Assembly: GCF_002834235.1 (NCBI RefSeq) | Contig: NZ_NNBY01000032.1 | Span: forward strand, 1-64,000 | Length of the DNA: 64,000 nucleotides | DNA from: Ruminococcus bromii | GTDB taxonomy: Bacteria; Bacillota; Clostridia; Oscillospirales; Acutalibacteraceae | Direction: 5' to 3' | Part shown: positions 53,224 through 62,286 of the stretch, piece by piece | How positions within the stretch are numbered: the stretch's first letter is position 1 | Layout: each line of letters starts with the position of its first letter | The notes under the pieces: generated by a model | The model's input: the letters and a program-made list of their open reading frames with translations, nothing else | Database searches by the model: none | What the model was told of the DNA's origin: nothing | Translations under genes and position numbers: made by a program

Positions 53224-55989
53224 ATGTCCCAGGATTATAATTCAACACTTAATCTTCCAAAGACAGACTTCCCTATGAGAGCAGGTCTACCGAAAAGCGA
53301 GCCTGTTACACTTCAAAATTGGGAAGATGAAAAGGTTTACGAAAATCTTATGAAAGTAAATGAGGGAAAGCCTCTGTTCATTCTTCATGACGGCCCTCCT
53401 TATGCTAACGGTGACATTCACCTTGGTCATGCACTTAATAAGATTCTTAAGGATTTTATCGTAAGATATAAGAATATGGCAGGCTTTAAAGCTCCGTATG
53501 TTCCAGGTTGGGATACACACGGACTTCCTACGGAACTTAAAGCAAGAAAGAAAGCCGGTATCGGTAATTCTGCTGAAATTTCTGTTGTTGAACTTCGCAA
53601 AATGTGCGAAGAGTTCGTAAAAGGCTACATTAACGATCAGCGTACGCAGTTTAAAAGACTTGGCGTAATAGGTGAATGGGATAAGCCGTACATCACTCTT
53701 AACCATGAGTTTGAGGCTGAACAGATCAGAGTGTTTGCAGAAATGGCTACAAAGGGTTATATCTACAAGGGCTTAAAGCCTGTTTATTGGTGTCCGGAGT
53801 GTAAGACTGCTCTTGCAGAGGCTGAGATTGAGTATGCTGAAGATCCTTGCCATTCAATCTATGTAAAGTTTAATGTAACCGACGATAAGGGCGTTTTCTC
53901 AAATATGGGAATCGATCCTTCAAAGGTTAAGTTTGTAATCTGGACAACTACAACTTGGACACTCCCTGCAAATGTCGCAATTTGCGTAGGTCCGAGATTT
54001 GAATATTCTGTAATCAAAACAGGTGATGAATACCTTGTTATGGCGTCAGAGCTTTATAAGTCTGCTCTTGATGAGGCAGGTATAACAGACTTTGAAGTTG
54101 TAGCAACGGTAAAGGGCAGTGAGCTTGAGTATATAAAAACAGCACATCCGTTCCTTGACAGAGAGTCCCTTGTTATCGTTGGTGAGCATGTAACTCTCGA
54201 AAGCGGTACAGGTTGTGTACACACAGCTCCCGGACACGGTGTTGACGACTACAATGTATGTCAGAATTACCCTGAGATTCCGATTATCTGTCCTGTTGAT
54301 TCTAACGGTGTTCTTACAGAAGAAGCAGGTCAGTTTGCAGGTCTTACAACTGATGAGGCTAATAAGAAGATTGCCGCCTATCTTGAAGAAAACGGTTCAC
54401 TTTTTGCATTAAAGAAAATTGTCCATCAGTATCCGCATTGCTGGAGATGTAAAACTCCTATTCTTTTCAGAGCAACAGACCAGTGGTTCTGTTCGGTTGA
54501 CGATTTCAAGGATGAGGCTGTTGACGCTATCAATACGGTTAAGTGGATTCCTGCATGGGGCAAGGACAGAATTACATCAATGGTAAGAGAAAGAAAAGAT
54601 TGGTGTATTTCCCGTCAGAGAAAATGGGGTGTTCCGATTCCGATTTTCTTCTGTAAGGATTGCGGAGAGGCTCTTATTGATAAGGATGCTATGCTTGCTG
54701 TTGCAGACTTATTCGGTAAAGAAGGCTCAAACGCTTGGTACAATCACACAGCCGCAGAGATTCTTCCTGCCGGTACAAAGTGTAAGAAGTGCGGTTGTAC
54801 TGAATTTGATAAAGAAAAAGATATTATGGATGTTTGGTTCGATAGCGGTTCATCACATGCCGCTGTTCTTGAACAGCGTGATAACCTTGAATCACCTGCT
54901 GACCTTTACCTTGAGGGTAACGACCAGTACAGAGGTTGGTTCCAGTCATCACTCCTTACATCCGTTGCTACAAGAGGCAGAGCACCTTACAAGGCTGTTC
55001 TTACTCACGGTATGATTCTTGACGATGAATCAAGAAAGATGAGTAAGTCTCTTGGTAACGGCATCAGCCCACAGGATGTTATTAAGCAGTACGGTGCTGA
55101 TGTACTCAGACTTTGGGTTGCATCAACCGACTATCAGACTGATGTTCATATTTCCAAGGATATCCTCAAGCAGATTTCCGAATCATACAGAAAAATCAGA
55201 AATACCGCAAGATACATTCTCGGTAACATTTCTGACTTTAATCCCGATACAGATATGGTTGACTTTGACAAGGTGTTGCCGATTGATAAATGGGCACTTG
55301 CAAAGCTTAATGATCTTATCACAAAGGTTAGAACTTCATACAATAATTATGAGTTTCATATTGTATATCACAGCATTCACAACTTCTGTGTTGTTGATAT
55401 GTCTAACTTTTATCTTGATGTTCTCAAGGACAGACTTTATACAGAAAAGGCTGACAGCCTCTCAAGAAGAGCCGCTCAGACCGTAATTTATGTTATCCTT
55501 GACGCAATGACAAGAATGATTGCTCCGCTCCTTGCGTATACATCAGATGAAATTTGGAAATACATGCCTCATTCCTCAAATGAGAATGCAGAACATGTTA
55601 TCTTTAATGAGATTCCCGAAAACATCGCTATTGATGTAGACGATAAATTTATGGCTTTCTGGGACAGAATCCACGAACTCCGTGATAATGTTAAAAAGTC
55701 ACTCGAATCCCTTATAAAGGATAAGACAATTAAGGGTTCGCTTGAAGCAAAGGTAACACTTTGTGCAGGCGGCGAAACACTTGAATTTCTTAAAAAGGCT
55801 GAGCCTGAGCTTTGTGCAGCATTCATAGTTTCAGAAGTTGAAATTGTTGATAACGGCGGTGAGCTTGAAATCAAACCTGAAAAAGCTGAGGGTGAAAAGT
55901 GCGAGCGTTGCTGGGCTATCAGCAAGACGGTGGGTCAGTGTGCAGAGCATCCTACAATCTGTTTCCGCTGTGTTCAGAATCTTAAATAA
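53224..55989 (+). CDS. ileS: Isoleucyl-tRNA synthetase
   Basis: 921 aa class I synthetase. The HIGH motif is GDIHLGHALNK (near 66), the CP1 editing domain contains GTGCVHTAPGHG, and KMSKS is SRKMSKSLGN (near 605). The C-terminal zinc finger is CERCWAISKTVG with CFRC. Of the two bacterial types this resembles the standard (mupirocin-sensitive) form with the C-terminal zinc site. No T-box leader exists upstream; the gap to divIVA is 37 nt. Confidence 0.97.
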   Translation: MSQDYNSTLNLPKTDFPMRAGLPKSEPVTLQNWEDEKVYENLMKVNEGKPLFILHDGPPYANGDIHLGHALNKILKDFIVRYKNMAGFKAPYVPGWDTHGLPTELKARKKAGIGNSAEISVVELRKMCEEFVKGYINDQRTQFKRLGVIGEWDKPYITLNHEFEAEQIRVFAEMATKGYIYKGLKPVYWCPECKTALAEAEIEYAEDPCHSIYVKFNVTDDKGVFSNMGIDPSKVKFVIWTTTTWTLPANVAICVGPRFEYSVIKTGDEYLVMASELYKSALDEAGITDFEVVATVKGSELEYIKTAHPFLDRESLVIVGEHVTLESGTGCVHTAPGHGVDDYNVCQNYPEIPIICPVDSNGVLTEEAGQFAGLTTDEANKKIAAYLEENGSLFALKKIVHQYPHCWRCKTPILFRATDQWFCSVDDFKDEAVDAINTVKWIPAWGKDRITSMVRERKDWCISRQRKWGVPIPIFFCKDCGEALIDKDAMLAVADLFGKEGSNAWYNHTAAEILPAGTKCKKCGCTEFDKEKDIMDVWFDSGSSHAAVLEQRDNLESPADLYLEGNDQYRGWFQSSLLTSVATRGRAPYKAVLTHGMILDDESRKMSKSLGNGISPQDVIKQYGADVLRLWVASTDYQTDVHISKDILKQISESYRKIRNTARYILGNISDFNPDTDMVDFDKVLPIDKWALAKLNDLITKVRTSYNNYEFHIVYHSIHNFCVVDMSNFYLDVLKDRLYTEKADSLSRRAAQTVIYVILDAMTRMIAPLLAYTSDEIWKYMPHSSNENAEHVIFNEIPENIAIDVDDKFMAFWDRIHELRDNVKKSLESLIKDKTIKGSLEAKVTLCAGGETLEFLKKAEPELCAAFIVSEVEIVDNGGELEIKPEKAEGEKCERCWAISKTVGQCAEHPTICFRCVQNLK

Positions 55990-56004
55990 TAACTGCTATT
56001 ACAA

Positions 56005-56034
56005 TAAATCGGTGTGACAAAACACACCGATTTA
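56005..56034 (+). terminator. Hairpin after ileS, weak terminator
   Basis: Perfect 12-bp stem (56005-56016 with 56023-56034) followed only by TGTTTA, so termination may be partial. It lies 15 nt past ileS and just before the lspA SD (56042-56046). Read-through into lspA is plausible. Confidence 0.55.
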
Positions 56035-56051
56035 TGTTTATGGAGGATAAA

Positions 56052-56534
56052 ATGCCTGTTATTGCTCTTATAATCGGTGTGCTTTTAGCTGTCACTGATC
56101 AGATAATAAAATATTTTGTGCTTACCTATCTTCAGCCTGTCGGTTCGGTAACTGCCATCGACGGATTACTTGATTTTACTTATGTTGAGAATAGAGGCGT
56201 TGCTTTCGGAATGTTTTCGGATATGCGTTGGCTTTTCGTAGCGGTTACTGCTGTTCTTATTGCAATAATAATATATATTATGTTCAAGAAGAAACCGTCG
56301 GGAAAGATGTTCTATATTTCTGCGGCGCTTATAATCGGCGGCGGAATAGGTAATTTGATTGACAGGATTTTTTACGGTTTTGTAGTCGATTACATCAGCG
56401 TTTCATTCTTTCCCCCTGTTTGTAACTTTGCCGATTACTGCATTACAGTCGGAACAATACTTCTTATAGTTTATGTTCTGTTTTTCTCTAATGTTATGAA
56501 ATCCGAAAAAAAGGTCAACAAAAGCAATGAATGA
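56052..56534 (+). CDS. lspA: Lipoprotein signal peptidase (SPase II)
   Basis: 160 aa with four membrane helices. Conserved motifs are VTDQIIKYF, VENRGVAFGMF, GGIGNLIDRIFYGFVVDYI and CNFADYCI, the last two carrying the catalytic aspartates. It cleaves prolipoproteins ahead of the lipid-modified cysteine. The ATG at 56052 follows GGAGG at 5-nt spacing. It overlaps rluD by 8 nt, the standard lspA-rluD pair. Confidence 0.95.
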   Translation: MPVIALIIGVLLAVTDQIIKYFVLTYLQPVGSVTAIDGLLDFTYVENRGVAFGMFSDMRWLFVAVTAVLIAIIIYIMFKKKPSGKMFYISAALIIGGGIGNLIDRIFYGFVVDYISVSFFPPVCNFADYCITVGTILLIVYVLFFSNVMKSEKKVNKSNE

Positions 56535-57447
56535 ATTTAAACTTAATTGTGAAACAAGCGGTATAAGACTTGATAAATTTATTTCGGATGCAAATATTGA
56601 TTTATCACGCTCTGCCGCTGTTAATCTTATTGAGAACGGAGCTGTGCTTGTAAACGACTCTGTTGTTTCAAAAAAGTACGAGCTTTCGCAAGGTGATATT
56701 GTTGTTGTAAATGTTCCCGATCCGACGCCTTATGAGGCTAAAGCGGAAAATATTCCTCTTGATATAGTTTATGAAGATGAATGCTTGCTTGTTGTGAATA
56801 AGCCAAAGGGAATGGTGGTGCATCCTGCCGCAGGAAATTATGACGGTACTCTTGTAAATGCTTTGCTTTATCATTGCGGTGACAGCCTTTCGGGAATTAA
56901 CGGCGTACTTCGTCCCGGCATTGTTCACCGCATCGACAAGGATACAAGCGGTCTTTTGATTGTTGCAAAAAATGATTTTGCTCACCGTTCTCTTGCAGAA
57001 CAAATTAAGGAGCATTCTTTTACAAGGGAGTATGAGTCAATTGTATTTGGTAATCTGAAAAATGATGAGGGAACGGTTGACGCTCCAATCGGAAGAAATC
57101 CTAAAGACAGAAAGAAAATGTGTGTTATCGAAAAGAACAGCAAAAATGCGGTTACTCATTATTCGGTAATAACAAGGTATAAAGGTTACACACATATAAG
57201 ATGCAAGCTTGAAACAGGTCGTACTCATCAAATCAGAGTGCATATGGCTTATATAGGTCATCCCGTGTCGGGTGATAAGGTGTATGGCGTAAAGAATGAA
57301 AAAGTTGATTTTGAAGGACAATGCCTTCATGCAAGAAAAATCGGTTTTATTCATCCAAAAACCAATGAATATATTGAATTCACTTCCGAATTGCCTGATT
57401 ATTTCAAAAAATATCTTAAAAAGCTTGAAAATATATCATCACATTAA
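56527..57447 (+). CDS. rluD: Ribosomal large subunit pseudouridine synthase, RluD/YlyB type
   Basis: 306 aa. An N-terminal S4 domain (IRLDKFISDANIDLSRSA) is followed by the RluA-family catalytic domain with the active-site aspartate in HRIDKDTSGLLIVAKN, and the later GRTHQIRVHMAYIGHP. Targets are probably helix 69 uridines of 23S rRNA, by analogy. It is co-transcribed with lspA and ends at a terminator (57446-57479). Confidence 0.92.
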   Translation: MNEFKLNCETSGIRLDKFISDANIDLSRSAAVNLIENGAVLVNDSVVSKKYELSQGDIVVVNVPDPTPYEAKAENIPLDIVYEDECLLVVNKPKGMVVHPAAGNYDGTLVNALLYHCGDSLSGINGVLRPGIVHRIDKDTSGLLIVAKNDFAHRSLAEQIKEHSFTREYESIVFGNLKNDEGTVDAPIGRNPKDRKKMCVIEKNSKNAVTHYSVITRYKGYTHIRCKLETGRTHQIRVHMAYIGHPVSGDKVYGVKNEKVDFEGQCLHARKIGFIHPKTNEYIEFTSELPDYFKKYLKKLENISSH

Positions 57448-57479
57448 TCGGAGCTTGACGGGATATATTCCGATTTTTT
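57446..57479 (+). terminator. Terminator of lspA-rluD
   Basis: 7-bp stem (57446-57452 with 57469-57475) around a 16-nt loop, followed by TTTT. It begins at the rluD stop codon. Confidence 0.6.
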
Positions 57480-57499
57480 AAACTAAATTGAAAAAACAC

Positions 57500-57528
57500 T
57501 TGCATTATTATTCCGTATGTGGTATTAT
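57500..57528 (+). promoter_or_regulatory. Sigma-A promoter for rplS
   Basis: TTGCAT (57500-57505), a 17-nt spacer and TATTAT (57523-57528) preceded by TGTGG. Confidence 0.7.
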
Positions 57529-57539
57529 ATTAAAGCATT

Positions 57540-57640
57540 TGAAACCGTCGTAACTCTCGACGAGGTTCAAATAACGGTTTAACCGTCATTTTGATGTGAC
57601 AGTCCGCTGCTCGTTTGAGTAAGAATGTCGGAAAAATAAG
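57540..57640 (+). ncRNA. L19-type leader upstream of rplS
   Basis: The roughly 115-nt leader can fold as AAACC (57542-57546) with GGTTT (57576-57580) enclosing GTCG/CGAC (57547-57550 with 57558-57561). An alternative hairpin is ACGGTT/AACCGT at 57574-57586. Its position, size and structure fit the L19 leader family of Firmicutes, thought to bind L19 for autoregulation. I assign it by context, not by covariance. Confidence 0.6.
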
Positions 57641-57651
57641 GAGGATAAAAA

Positions 57652-57999
57652 ATGGACGCATTAAAGACTATTGCTGCAGCAAGCGTGAAGGAAACAACAC
57701 CTGAGTTCAGCGTAGGTGATACTGTAAAGGTATCAGTAAACATTCGTGAAGGCGAAAGAGAAAGAATCCAGATGTTTGAGGGTACTGTTATTGCTAAAAG
57801 AGGCAGTGGCGTAGCTGAAACATTTACTGTAAGAAGAGTAGCTTACGGCGTTGGTGTTGAAAGAGTATTCCCTCTCCATTCACCCAATGTTAAAGATGTA
57901 CAGGTTGTTCGTTACGGTAAGGTTCGCAGAAGCAAGCTCTACTATCTCCGTGACAGAGTTGGTAAGGCTGCTAAGGTTAAAGAGCAGATTCGTAAGTAA
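57652..57999 (+). CDS. rplS: 50S ribosomal protein L19
   Basis: 115 aa. It contains [22 protein letters not shown] (shown in part: [13 protein letters not shown]), [20 protein letters not shown] and the basic end [17 protein letters not shown], all L19 signatures. L19 sits at the subunit interface. RBS AAGGAGG. It is monocistronic, with a leader upstream and a terminator downstream. Confidence 0.97.
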   Translation: MDALKTIAAASVKETTPEFSVGDTVKVSVNIREGERERIQMFEGTVIAKRGSGVAETFTVRRVAYGVGVERVFPLHSPNVKDVQVVRYGKVRRSKLYYLRDRVGKAAKVKEQIRK

Positions 58000-58010
58000 T
58001 TCACGAAATC

Positions 58011-58039
58011 AAAAGGGACTTTTAAAAGTCCCTTTTTTT
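58011..58039 (+). terminator. Terminator of rplS
   Basis: Perfect 11-bp stem (58011-58021 with 58026-58036), TTAA loop, continuing into seven T. Confidence 0.9.
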
Positions 58040-58068
58040 ACTATTTTTCTTTATAGCAGGTGACAAAG

Positions 58069-58746
58069 TTGAAGAAAAGCAAAAATAATGTCAATGAGGC
58101 TAATATGGCTGTGCTTCAGCCTGAGGGTGTGAACGATTCTTCAGATATCAATCCTGAAATGTATGTGGATAAGAAACCGTCAATTTTCGAAAAACAATTT
58201 CTTGTTGCAAAAGAGGAAGGCGCAATGTCCGGTTTTTATGATTGGGTAAGATGTATCCTGTTTGCAATTTCGGTTGTTGTGGTTTGTCTTATCTTTTTGT
58301 TCCGCCTTGTTGATGTTGAAGGCAGATCAATGAATAACACACTTGCCACTAACGACAAGGTTATCGTAACAAATCTATTCTACACTCCCCAAAATAACGA
58401 TATCGTTGTTATTTCTCACGGTGCAGAGTATAACAGTCCGATTATTAAGCGTGTTATCGCTGTTGCGGGACAGACTGTTAAGGTCGATTATGACAACGAC
58501 CAAATCATAGTTGACGGTGTTGTTCTTGATGAACCGTACATAGAGGGTTCAACCTACGGCAACAATATAGGCGACAATGAAATTCCGGAGGTTATTCCTG
58601 AGGGCAAAATTTTTGTTATGGGTGATAACAGAAAGGATTCAATGGACAGCCGCAGTACAAAAATCGGTCTTATAGATGTTGATGATGTAATCGGTAAGGC
58701 ACAGTTTGTAGTTTATCCGTTTGACCACTTCGGCTATCTGTACTGA
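58069..58746 (+). CDS. lepB: Signal peptidase I, first of two
   Basis: About 225 aa. A cytoplasmic N-terminal stretch of roughly 60 residues precedes one membrane helix (about 62-82). The serine/lysine dyad lies in VEGRSMNNTL and IIKRVIAVAGQ, followed by the conserved VMGDNRKDSMDSR. The TTG at 58069 was chosen because the GTG at 58060 falls inside the AGGTGA SD. It starts 30 nt past the rplS terminator and no promoter is evident. The long N-terminal extension differs from the second copy. Confidence 0.92.
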   Translation: MKKSKNNVNEANMAVLQPEGVNDSSDINPEMYVDKKPSIFEKQFLVAKEEGAMSGFYDWVRCILFAISVVVVCLIFLFRLVDVEGRSMNNTLATNDKVIVTNLFYTPQNNDIVVISHGAEYNSPIIKRVIAVAGQTVKVDYDNDQIIVDGVVLDEPYIEGSTYGNNIGDNEIPEVIPEGKIFVMGDNRKDSMDSRSTKIGLIDVDDVIGKAQFVVYPFDHFGYLY

Positions 58747-58789
58747 TGCTAAAGATTGTAAAAATTTAATGTTAATTTAAATTTTGATA

Positions 58790-58818
58790 TTGTGAAAAGC
58801 TTATTTCTGTTTTATAAT
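58790..58818 (+). promoter_or_regulatory. Sigma-A promoter for the second lepB, inside a terminator
   Basis: TTGTGA (58790-58795), a 17-nt spacer and perfect TATAAT (58813-58818). The -10 lies in the loop of the terminator hairpin at 58797-58830. Initiation near 58825 would start within its 3' arm, so the new transcript cannot form the hairpin. Confidence 0.6.
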
Positions 58819-58838
58819 AGAAATAAGCTTTATTTTTT
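58797..58838 (+). terminator. Terminator of the first lepB
   Basis: Perfect 12-bp stem (58797-58808 with 58819-58830), 10-nt loop, followed by TATTTTTT. Confidence 0.82.
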
Positions 58839-58850
58839 ACGGAGGGTTAT

Positions 58851-59426
58851 ATGCCTCAAAAACATAAAAATAATAAAATCAGAATTAAAATTAACGATAA
58901 AAAAATCACGAATTATATGTTTGATTTTACACGGACAATAATTTTTGTGTTTGCAATTATATCAGTAGCGTTTACTTTTATCATCAGAGATGCCAATGTT
59001 GTGGGAAATTCGATGCTTGACACGCTCCACAGCGATGATAAAATTTTCATTACAAACTTTATGTATGAACCAAAATGCGGCGATATTGTAGCTATCAACG
59101 CTGAAAATCAGATTGAAAAGAGAATTATAAAACGGGTTATAGCCGTTGAAGGACAAACGCTTGTCGTGGATTACAGTAAAAATGCAGTTTATGTTGACGG
59201 TATAAAAATTGATGAACCGTATGTTTCTTCTTTAACACGAGAACCGTCAAATCCATTGCAAATTCCGTATGTTATCCCTGAAGGTTATATCTTTGTAATG
59301 GGTGATAACAGAATTATTTCTCTTGACAGCCGTGATAAGAGTATAGGCCTTGTGTCTGTCGATGATGTAATCGGAAAAGCACAATTTATATTTTTCCCGC
59401 TTGACAGATTCAAGTATTTATATTAA
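58851..59426 (+). CDS. lepB: Signal peptidase I, second of two
   Basis: 191 aa. A short basic N-terminus and one membrane helix (about 27-46) precede the catalytic region with VVGNSMLDTL (Ser), IIKRVIAVEGQ (Lys) and VMGDNRIISLDSR. It is clearly paralogous to the preceding lepB but diverged, and lacks the long cytoplasmic extension. RBS GGAGGG. It has its own promoter and leads into rbgA. Two copies may divide substrates, as SipS/SipT do in Bacillus. Confidence 0.92.
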   Translation: MPQKHKNNKIRIKINDKKITNYMFDFTRTIIFVFAIISVAFTFIIRDANVVGNSMLDTLHSDDKIFITNFMYEPKCGDIVAINAENQIEKRIIKRVIAVEGQTLVVDYSKNAVYVDGIKIDEPYVSSLTREPSNPLQIPYVIPEGYIFVMGDNRIISLDSRDKSIGLVSVDDVIGKAQFIFFPLDRFKYLY

Positions 59427-59453
59427 CAGAAAATTTTTAAAGGATGTACATAT

Positions 59454-60326
59454 ATGAGCGAAATGCAGACTATTCAATGGTTCCCCGGTCATATGACCAA
59501 AACAAAAAGACAGATTCAGTCAAGTCTTAAACTTGTTGATGCTGTCGCAGAAATTATTGATGCAAGAATTCCTGTCAGCAGTCGTAACCCCGACCTTGCA
59601 AAACTTGTTCAGAACAAGCCGAGAGTTATTCTTCTAAATAAATGCGATATGGCTAATCAAACTGCTACGAAAATGTGGATTGACTATTTTAAAAAGCAGA
59701 ATCTTGTTGCTATCCCGGTTGACTGTAAAAGCGGCAGAGGTCTTGACAAATTTGCACCAGCCGTAAATACGGTTATGAGCCATAAGATTGCAAGATTAAA
59801 AGAAAAAGGAATGGTAAATCCCACAATCAGAATTATGATTGTCGGTATTCCGAATGTAGGCAAATCTTCTTTTATCAATAAAATGGTAAAGAAGAACCGT
59901 GCAAAGGTTGAGGACAGACCTGGCGTTACAAGAGGTAATCAATGGTATACAATTGCAAAGAATCTTGAAATGCTTGACACTCCGGGTGTGCTTTGGCCAA
60001 AGTTTGACGATAAGACAGTCGGAGAGCATCTTGCGTTCACAGGTGCGGTTAAAGACCAAATTCTTGATATCGAACTCTTGGCGGTTAGACTTCTTGATTT
60101 CATCAAGGAACTCAAGCCTGCTGATTTTATAACAAGATTCAAATTAGAAAACGAAGATATTGAAAATATTGATTCATACGAGCTTTTGAAAATGATTGGC
60201 AAAAAGAGAGGTATGCTTGTTTCAGGCGGTGAGATAGATACCGAGAGAGCCGCAATTATGTTGCTTGATGAATTCAGAAGTGCAAAGCTTGGCAGAATTA
60301 CAGTTGAAATGCCGCAGGGGAGATAA
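59454..60326 (+). CDS. rbgA: Ribosome biogenesis GTPase RbgA (YlqF)
   Basis: 290 aa circularly permuted GTPase. It begins QTIQWFPGHMTKTKRQI, then G4 LLNKCDMA precedes G1 GIPNVGKSSFINKM and G3 LDTPGVLWP, the permuted order of the family. A C-terminal ANTAR-like helical domain follows. It is needed for late 50S maturation (entry of L16). RBS AAAGGATG. The rplS-lepB-rbgA-rnhB order is shared with Bacillus. Confidence 0.96.
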   Translation: MSEMQTIQWFPGHMTKTKRQIQSSLKLVDAVAEIIDARIPVSSRNPDLAKLVQNKPRVILLNKCDMANQTATKMWIDYFKKQNLVAIPVDCKSGRGLDKFAPAVNTVMSHKIARLKEKGMVNPTIRIMIVGIPNVGKSSFINKMVKKNRAKVEDRPGVTRGNQWYTIAKNLEMLDTPGVLWPKFDDKTVGEHLAFTGAVKDQILDIELLAVRLLDFIKELKPADFITRFKLENEDIENIDSYELLKMIGKKRGMLVSGGEIDTERAAIMLLDEFRSAKLGRITVEMPQGR

Positions 60327-60328
60327 CA

Positions 60329-60934
60329 ATGGATTGGCTTGAATATGAAAATAAAAATATTGCAAGAGGTTTTCTGAATATCTGCGGTGTTGATGAAGCC
60401 GGCAGAGGACCGCTTGCAGGACCTGTGTGTGCCGCCGCAGTTATACTTCCCGAAAATACCGTTATTGAAGGAGTCAATGATTCAAAAAAGCTTTCTGAAA
60501 AAAAGAGAGAGGCTTTGTTCGATGTAATAAAGGAACAGGCCTTGGCATACAGCATTGCATTTGCAAGCGTTGAAGAAATTGAGGAAATGAATATTCTTAA
60601 TGCTGCTATGCTTGCAATGAAACGGGCAGTTGAAGGACTTGAACCAAGGGCTGATTATGCTATGATTGACGGCAACAGAATGCCTCCGTTGTCAATTGAA
60701 GGCGAATGTATTGTAAAAGGCGATGCAAAGTCAATGTCAATTGCCTGTGCGTCAATTCTTGCCAAGGTATCAAGGGACAGACTTCTTTATGAATACGACA
60801 AAGAATTTCCTCAGTACCTATTTGCAAAGCATAAGGGTTACGGCACAAAGGCTCATATTGAGGCGATTCTTAAATACGGACCGTGTAAGTATCACAGACC
60901 GAGCTTCTTGAAGAAAATATATAATAAGAAATGA
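60329..60934 (+). CDS. rnhB: Ribonuclease HII
   Basis: 201 aa. It removes ribonucleotides from DNA-RNA hybrids. The first motif CGVDEAGRGPLAGPV holds the catalytic Asp-Glu pair. ASILAKVSRDR and HKGYGTKAHIEAI with HRPSF near the C-terminus are typical. It starts 2 nt after rbgA and overlaps yraN as ATGA. Confidence 0.96.
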   Translation: MDWLEYENKNIARGFLNICGVDEAGRGPLAGPVCAAAVILPENTVIEGVNDSKKLSEKKREALFDVIKEQALAYSIAFASVEEIEEMNILNAAMLAMKRAVEGLEPRADYAMIDGNRMPPLSIEGECIVKGDAKSMSIACASILAKVSRDRLLYEYDKEFPQYLFAKHKGYGTKAHIEAILKYGPCKYHRPSFLKKIYNKK

Positions 60935-61293
60935 TTTTTACTACTAAACAAACAGGTGATAAGGGAGAGGCTTATGCCGCAAAATATCTGAAAAAGCATA
61001 AGTATAAAATTATTGCCAGAAATTATAAAAAGCCTTACGGCGAAATAGATATCATAGCCGAGAACAAGGAAGTAATTGCCTTTGTTGAGGTTAAAACAAG
61101 AAAAGAGAATTCTCTTACACAACCCGTTGATGCGGTTAACCGTAAAAAACAGATGAAAATTTTAAAAACTGCCGATATGTATATGTATGAAAACAATATA
61201 GATAAAGAATGTCGATTTGATGTATGCGAAGTTTTTGTCAACAGTGATAATCTTAAGCTTGTCGGCATTAATTATATTGAAGATGCATTCTGA
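60931..61293 (+). CDS. yraN: UPF0102 endonuclease-like protein YraN
   Basis: 120 aa. The restriction-endonuclease-like fold is indicated by GEAYAAKYLKKHKYKIIARN, GEIDIIAENKEVIAFVEVKTRK (acidic/E-x-K core, shown as EIDIIA and FVEVKTR) and the later LVGINYIEDAF. Function unknown in the family; a nuclease role is suspected. The rnhB-yraN pair is widely conserved. Confidence 0.9.
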   Translation: MIFTTKQTGDKGEAYAAKYLKKHKYKIIARNYKKPYGEIDIIAENKEVIAFVEVKTRKENSLTQPVDAVNRKKQMKILKTADMYMYENNIDKECRFDVCEVFVNSDNLKLVGINYIEDAF

Positions 61294-61305
61294 CGGGAGG
61301 TTGCC

Positions 61306-62244
61306 ATGAATTTTTTTGACTTGCATTGTGACACGCTCTATAAGGCAGTAACCGAAAAGTCCGAACTGGATAATCCCTCATATGAAGTGAAATTAAACAA
61401 CAATTCTAAATCCCACAGGTTGCAGTGCTATGCTATATGGTTACCCGACACGCTTGACAGTAATGAGGCGGAAAAATTGTTCTTTGAATCGGCTGATTAC
61501 CTGAAATCCGAATGTAACCGACTTGGAATTGAATTGTTGGGTATCGGTGAATTCACAGATAATGCTTTTTCAAAGTATAGAAACTCAGCGTTTTTTACAG
61601 TAGAAAACGGAAAAGCATTGAACGGCAAAATCGAGAATGTAAAGCGATTTGCGAAAATCGGCGTTAGAATAATGACTCTCACATGGAATGAGATGAACGA
61701 GATTGGTTCAGGTGTTTTATCGGAAGATAAATGCGGTTTAACGGACTTCGGAAAACTTGCAGTAGCCGAAATGGAGAAGTACGGTATTGTAATTGATATA
61801 TCCCATGCAAGCGACGAACTGTTTTATGATGTTGTCAATCAGACGAATAAGCCGTTTATCGCAACTCATTCAGATTCACGGACAATTACTCAAAATCCGA
61901 GAAATCTTACAGATGAGCAGATTAAAATTATAATACAGAGAGGCGGACTTATAGGTCTAAATTTGCACAATGCTTTTCTTAATAATAATCCGGATAAAGC
62001 ATGCATGAACGATATTTTAAAGCATTGCGAATATATGCTGTCGCTCGGATGCGAAAATTCTCTTTGCTTCGGTACGGATTTTGACGGTTGCGATTTGCCG
62101 AGGGATATTGTCGGAAGCGATTCAATCGGCGAAATATATGAACTTTTTCTTAGAAATAACTACAATGAAAGCGTTTTAAAAAAGATTTTTTACGAAAATG
62201 CGTATAATTTCTTTGAAAACTTTGACAATCAGCGAATAATGTAG
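61306..62244 (+). CDS. Membrane dipeptidase-like protein (peptidase M19 family)
   Basis: 312 aa amidohydrolase-fold zinc dipeptidase. Metal ligands are visible in FFDLHCDTL (His-x-Asp), the bridging Glu in FFTVENGKA, IDISHASDE and FIATHSDSR (His), and the final GTDFDGCD (Asp). There is no signal peptide despite the family name, so it is cytoplasmic, as is common in Clostridia. RBS GGGAGG. The -35 of the thrC promoter lies in its last codons. Confidence 0.9.
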   Translation: MNFFDLHCDTLYKAVTEKSELDNPSYEVKLNNNSKSHRLQCYAIWLPDTLDSNEAEKLFFESADYLKSECNRLGIELLGIGEFTDNAFSKYRNSAFFTVENGKALNGKIENVKRFAKIGVRIMTLTWNEMNEIGSGVLSEDKCGLTDFGKLAVAEMEKYGIVIDISHASDELFYDVVNQTNKPFIATHSDSRTITQNPRNLTDEQIKIIIQRGGLIGLNLHNAFLNNNPDKACMNDILKHCEYMLSLGCENSLCFGTDFDGCDLPRDIVGSDSIGEIYELFLRNNYNESVLKKIFYENAYNFFENFDNQRIM

Positions 62245-62250
62245 TAAAAT
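62222..62250 (+). promoter_or_regulatory. Sigma-A promoter for thrC
   Basis: Perfect TTGACA (62222-62227), a 17-nt spacer and TAAAAT (62245-62250). The -35 is inside the end of the dipeptidase gene. Confidence 0.65.
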
Positions 62251-62286
62251 ACTTGATGTTTAAAGCAATTTGAAAGGAAGATTTCA

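Noticed and set aside
57446..57479. Start of an additional small ORF between rluD and rplS
   Set aside because: The stretch is a terminator followed by a promoter and a leader RNA; no RBS-start combination precedes rplS itself.
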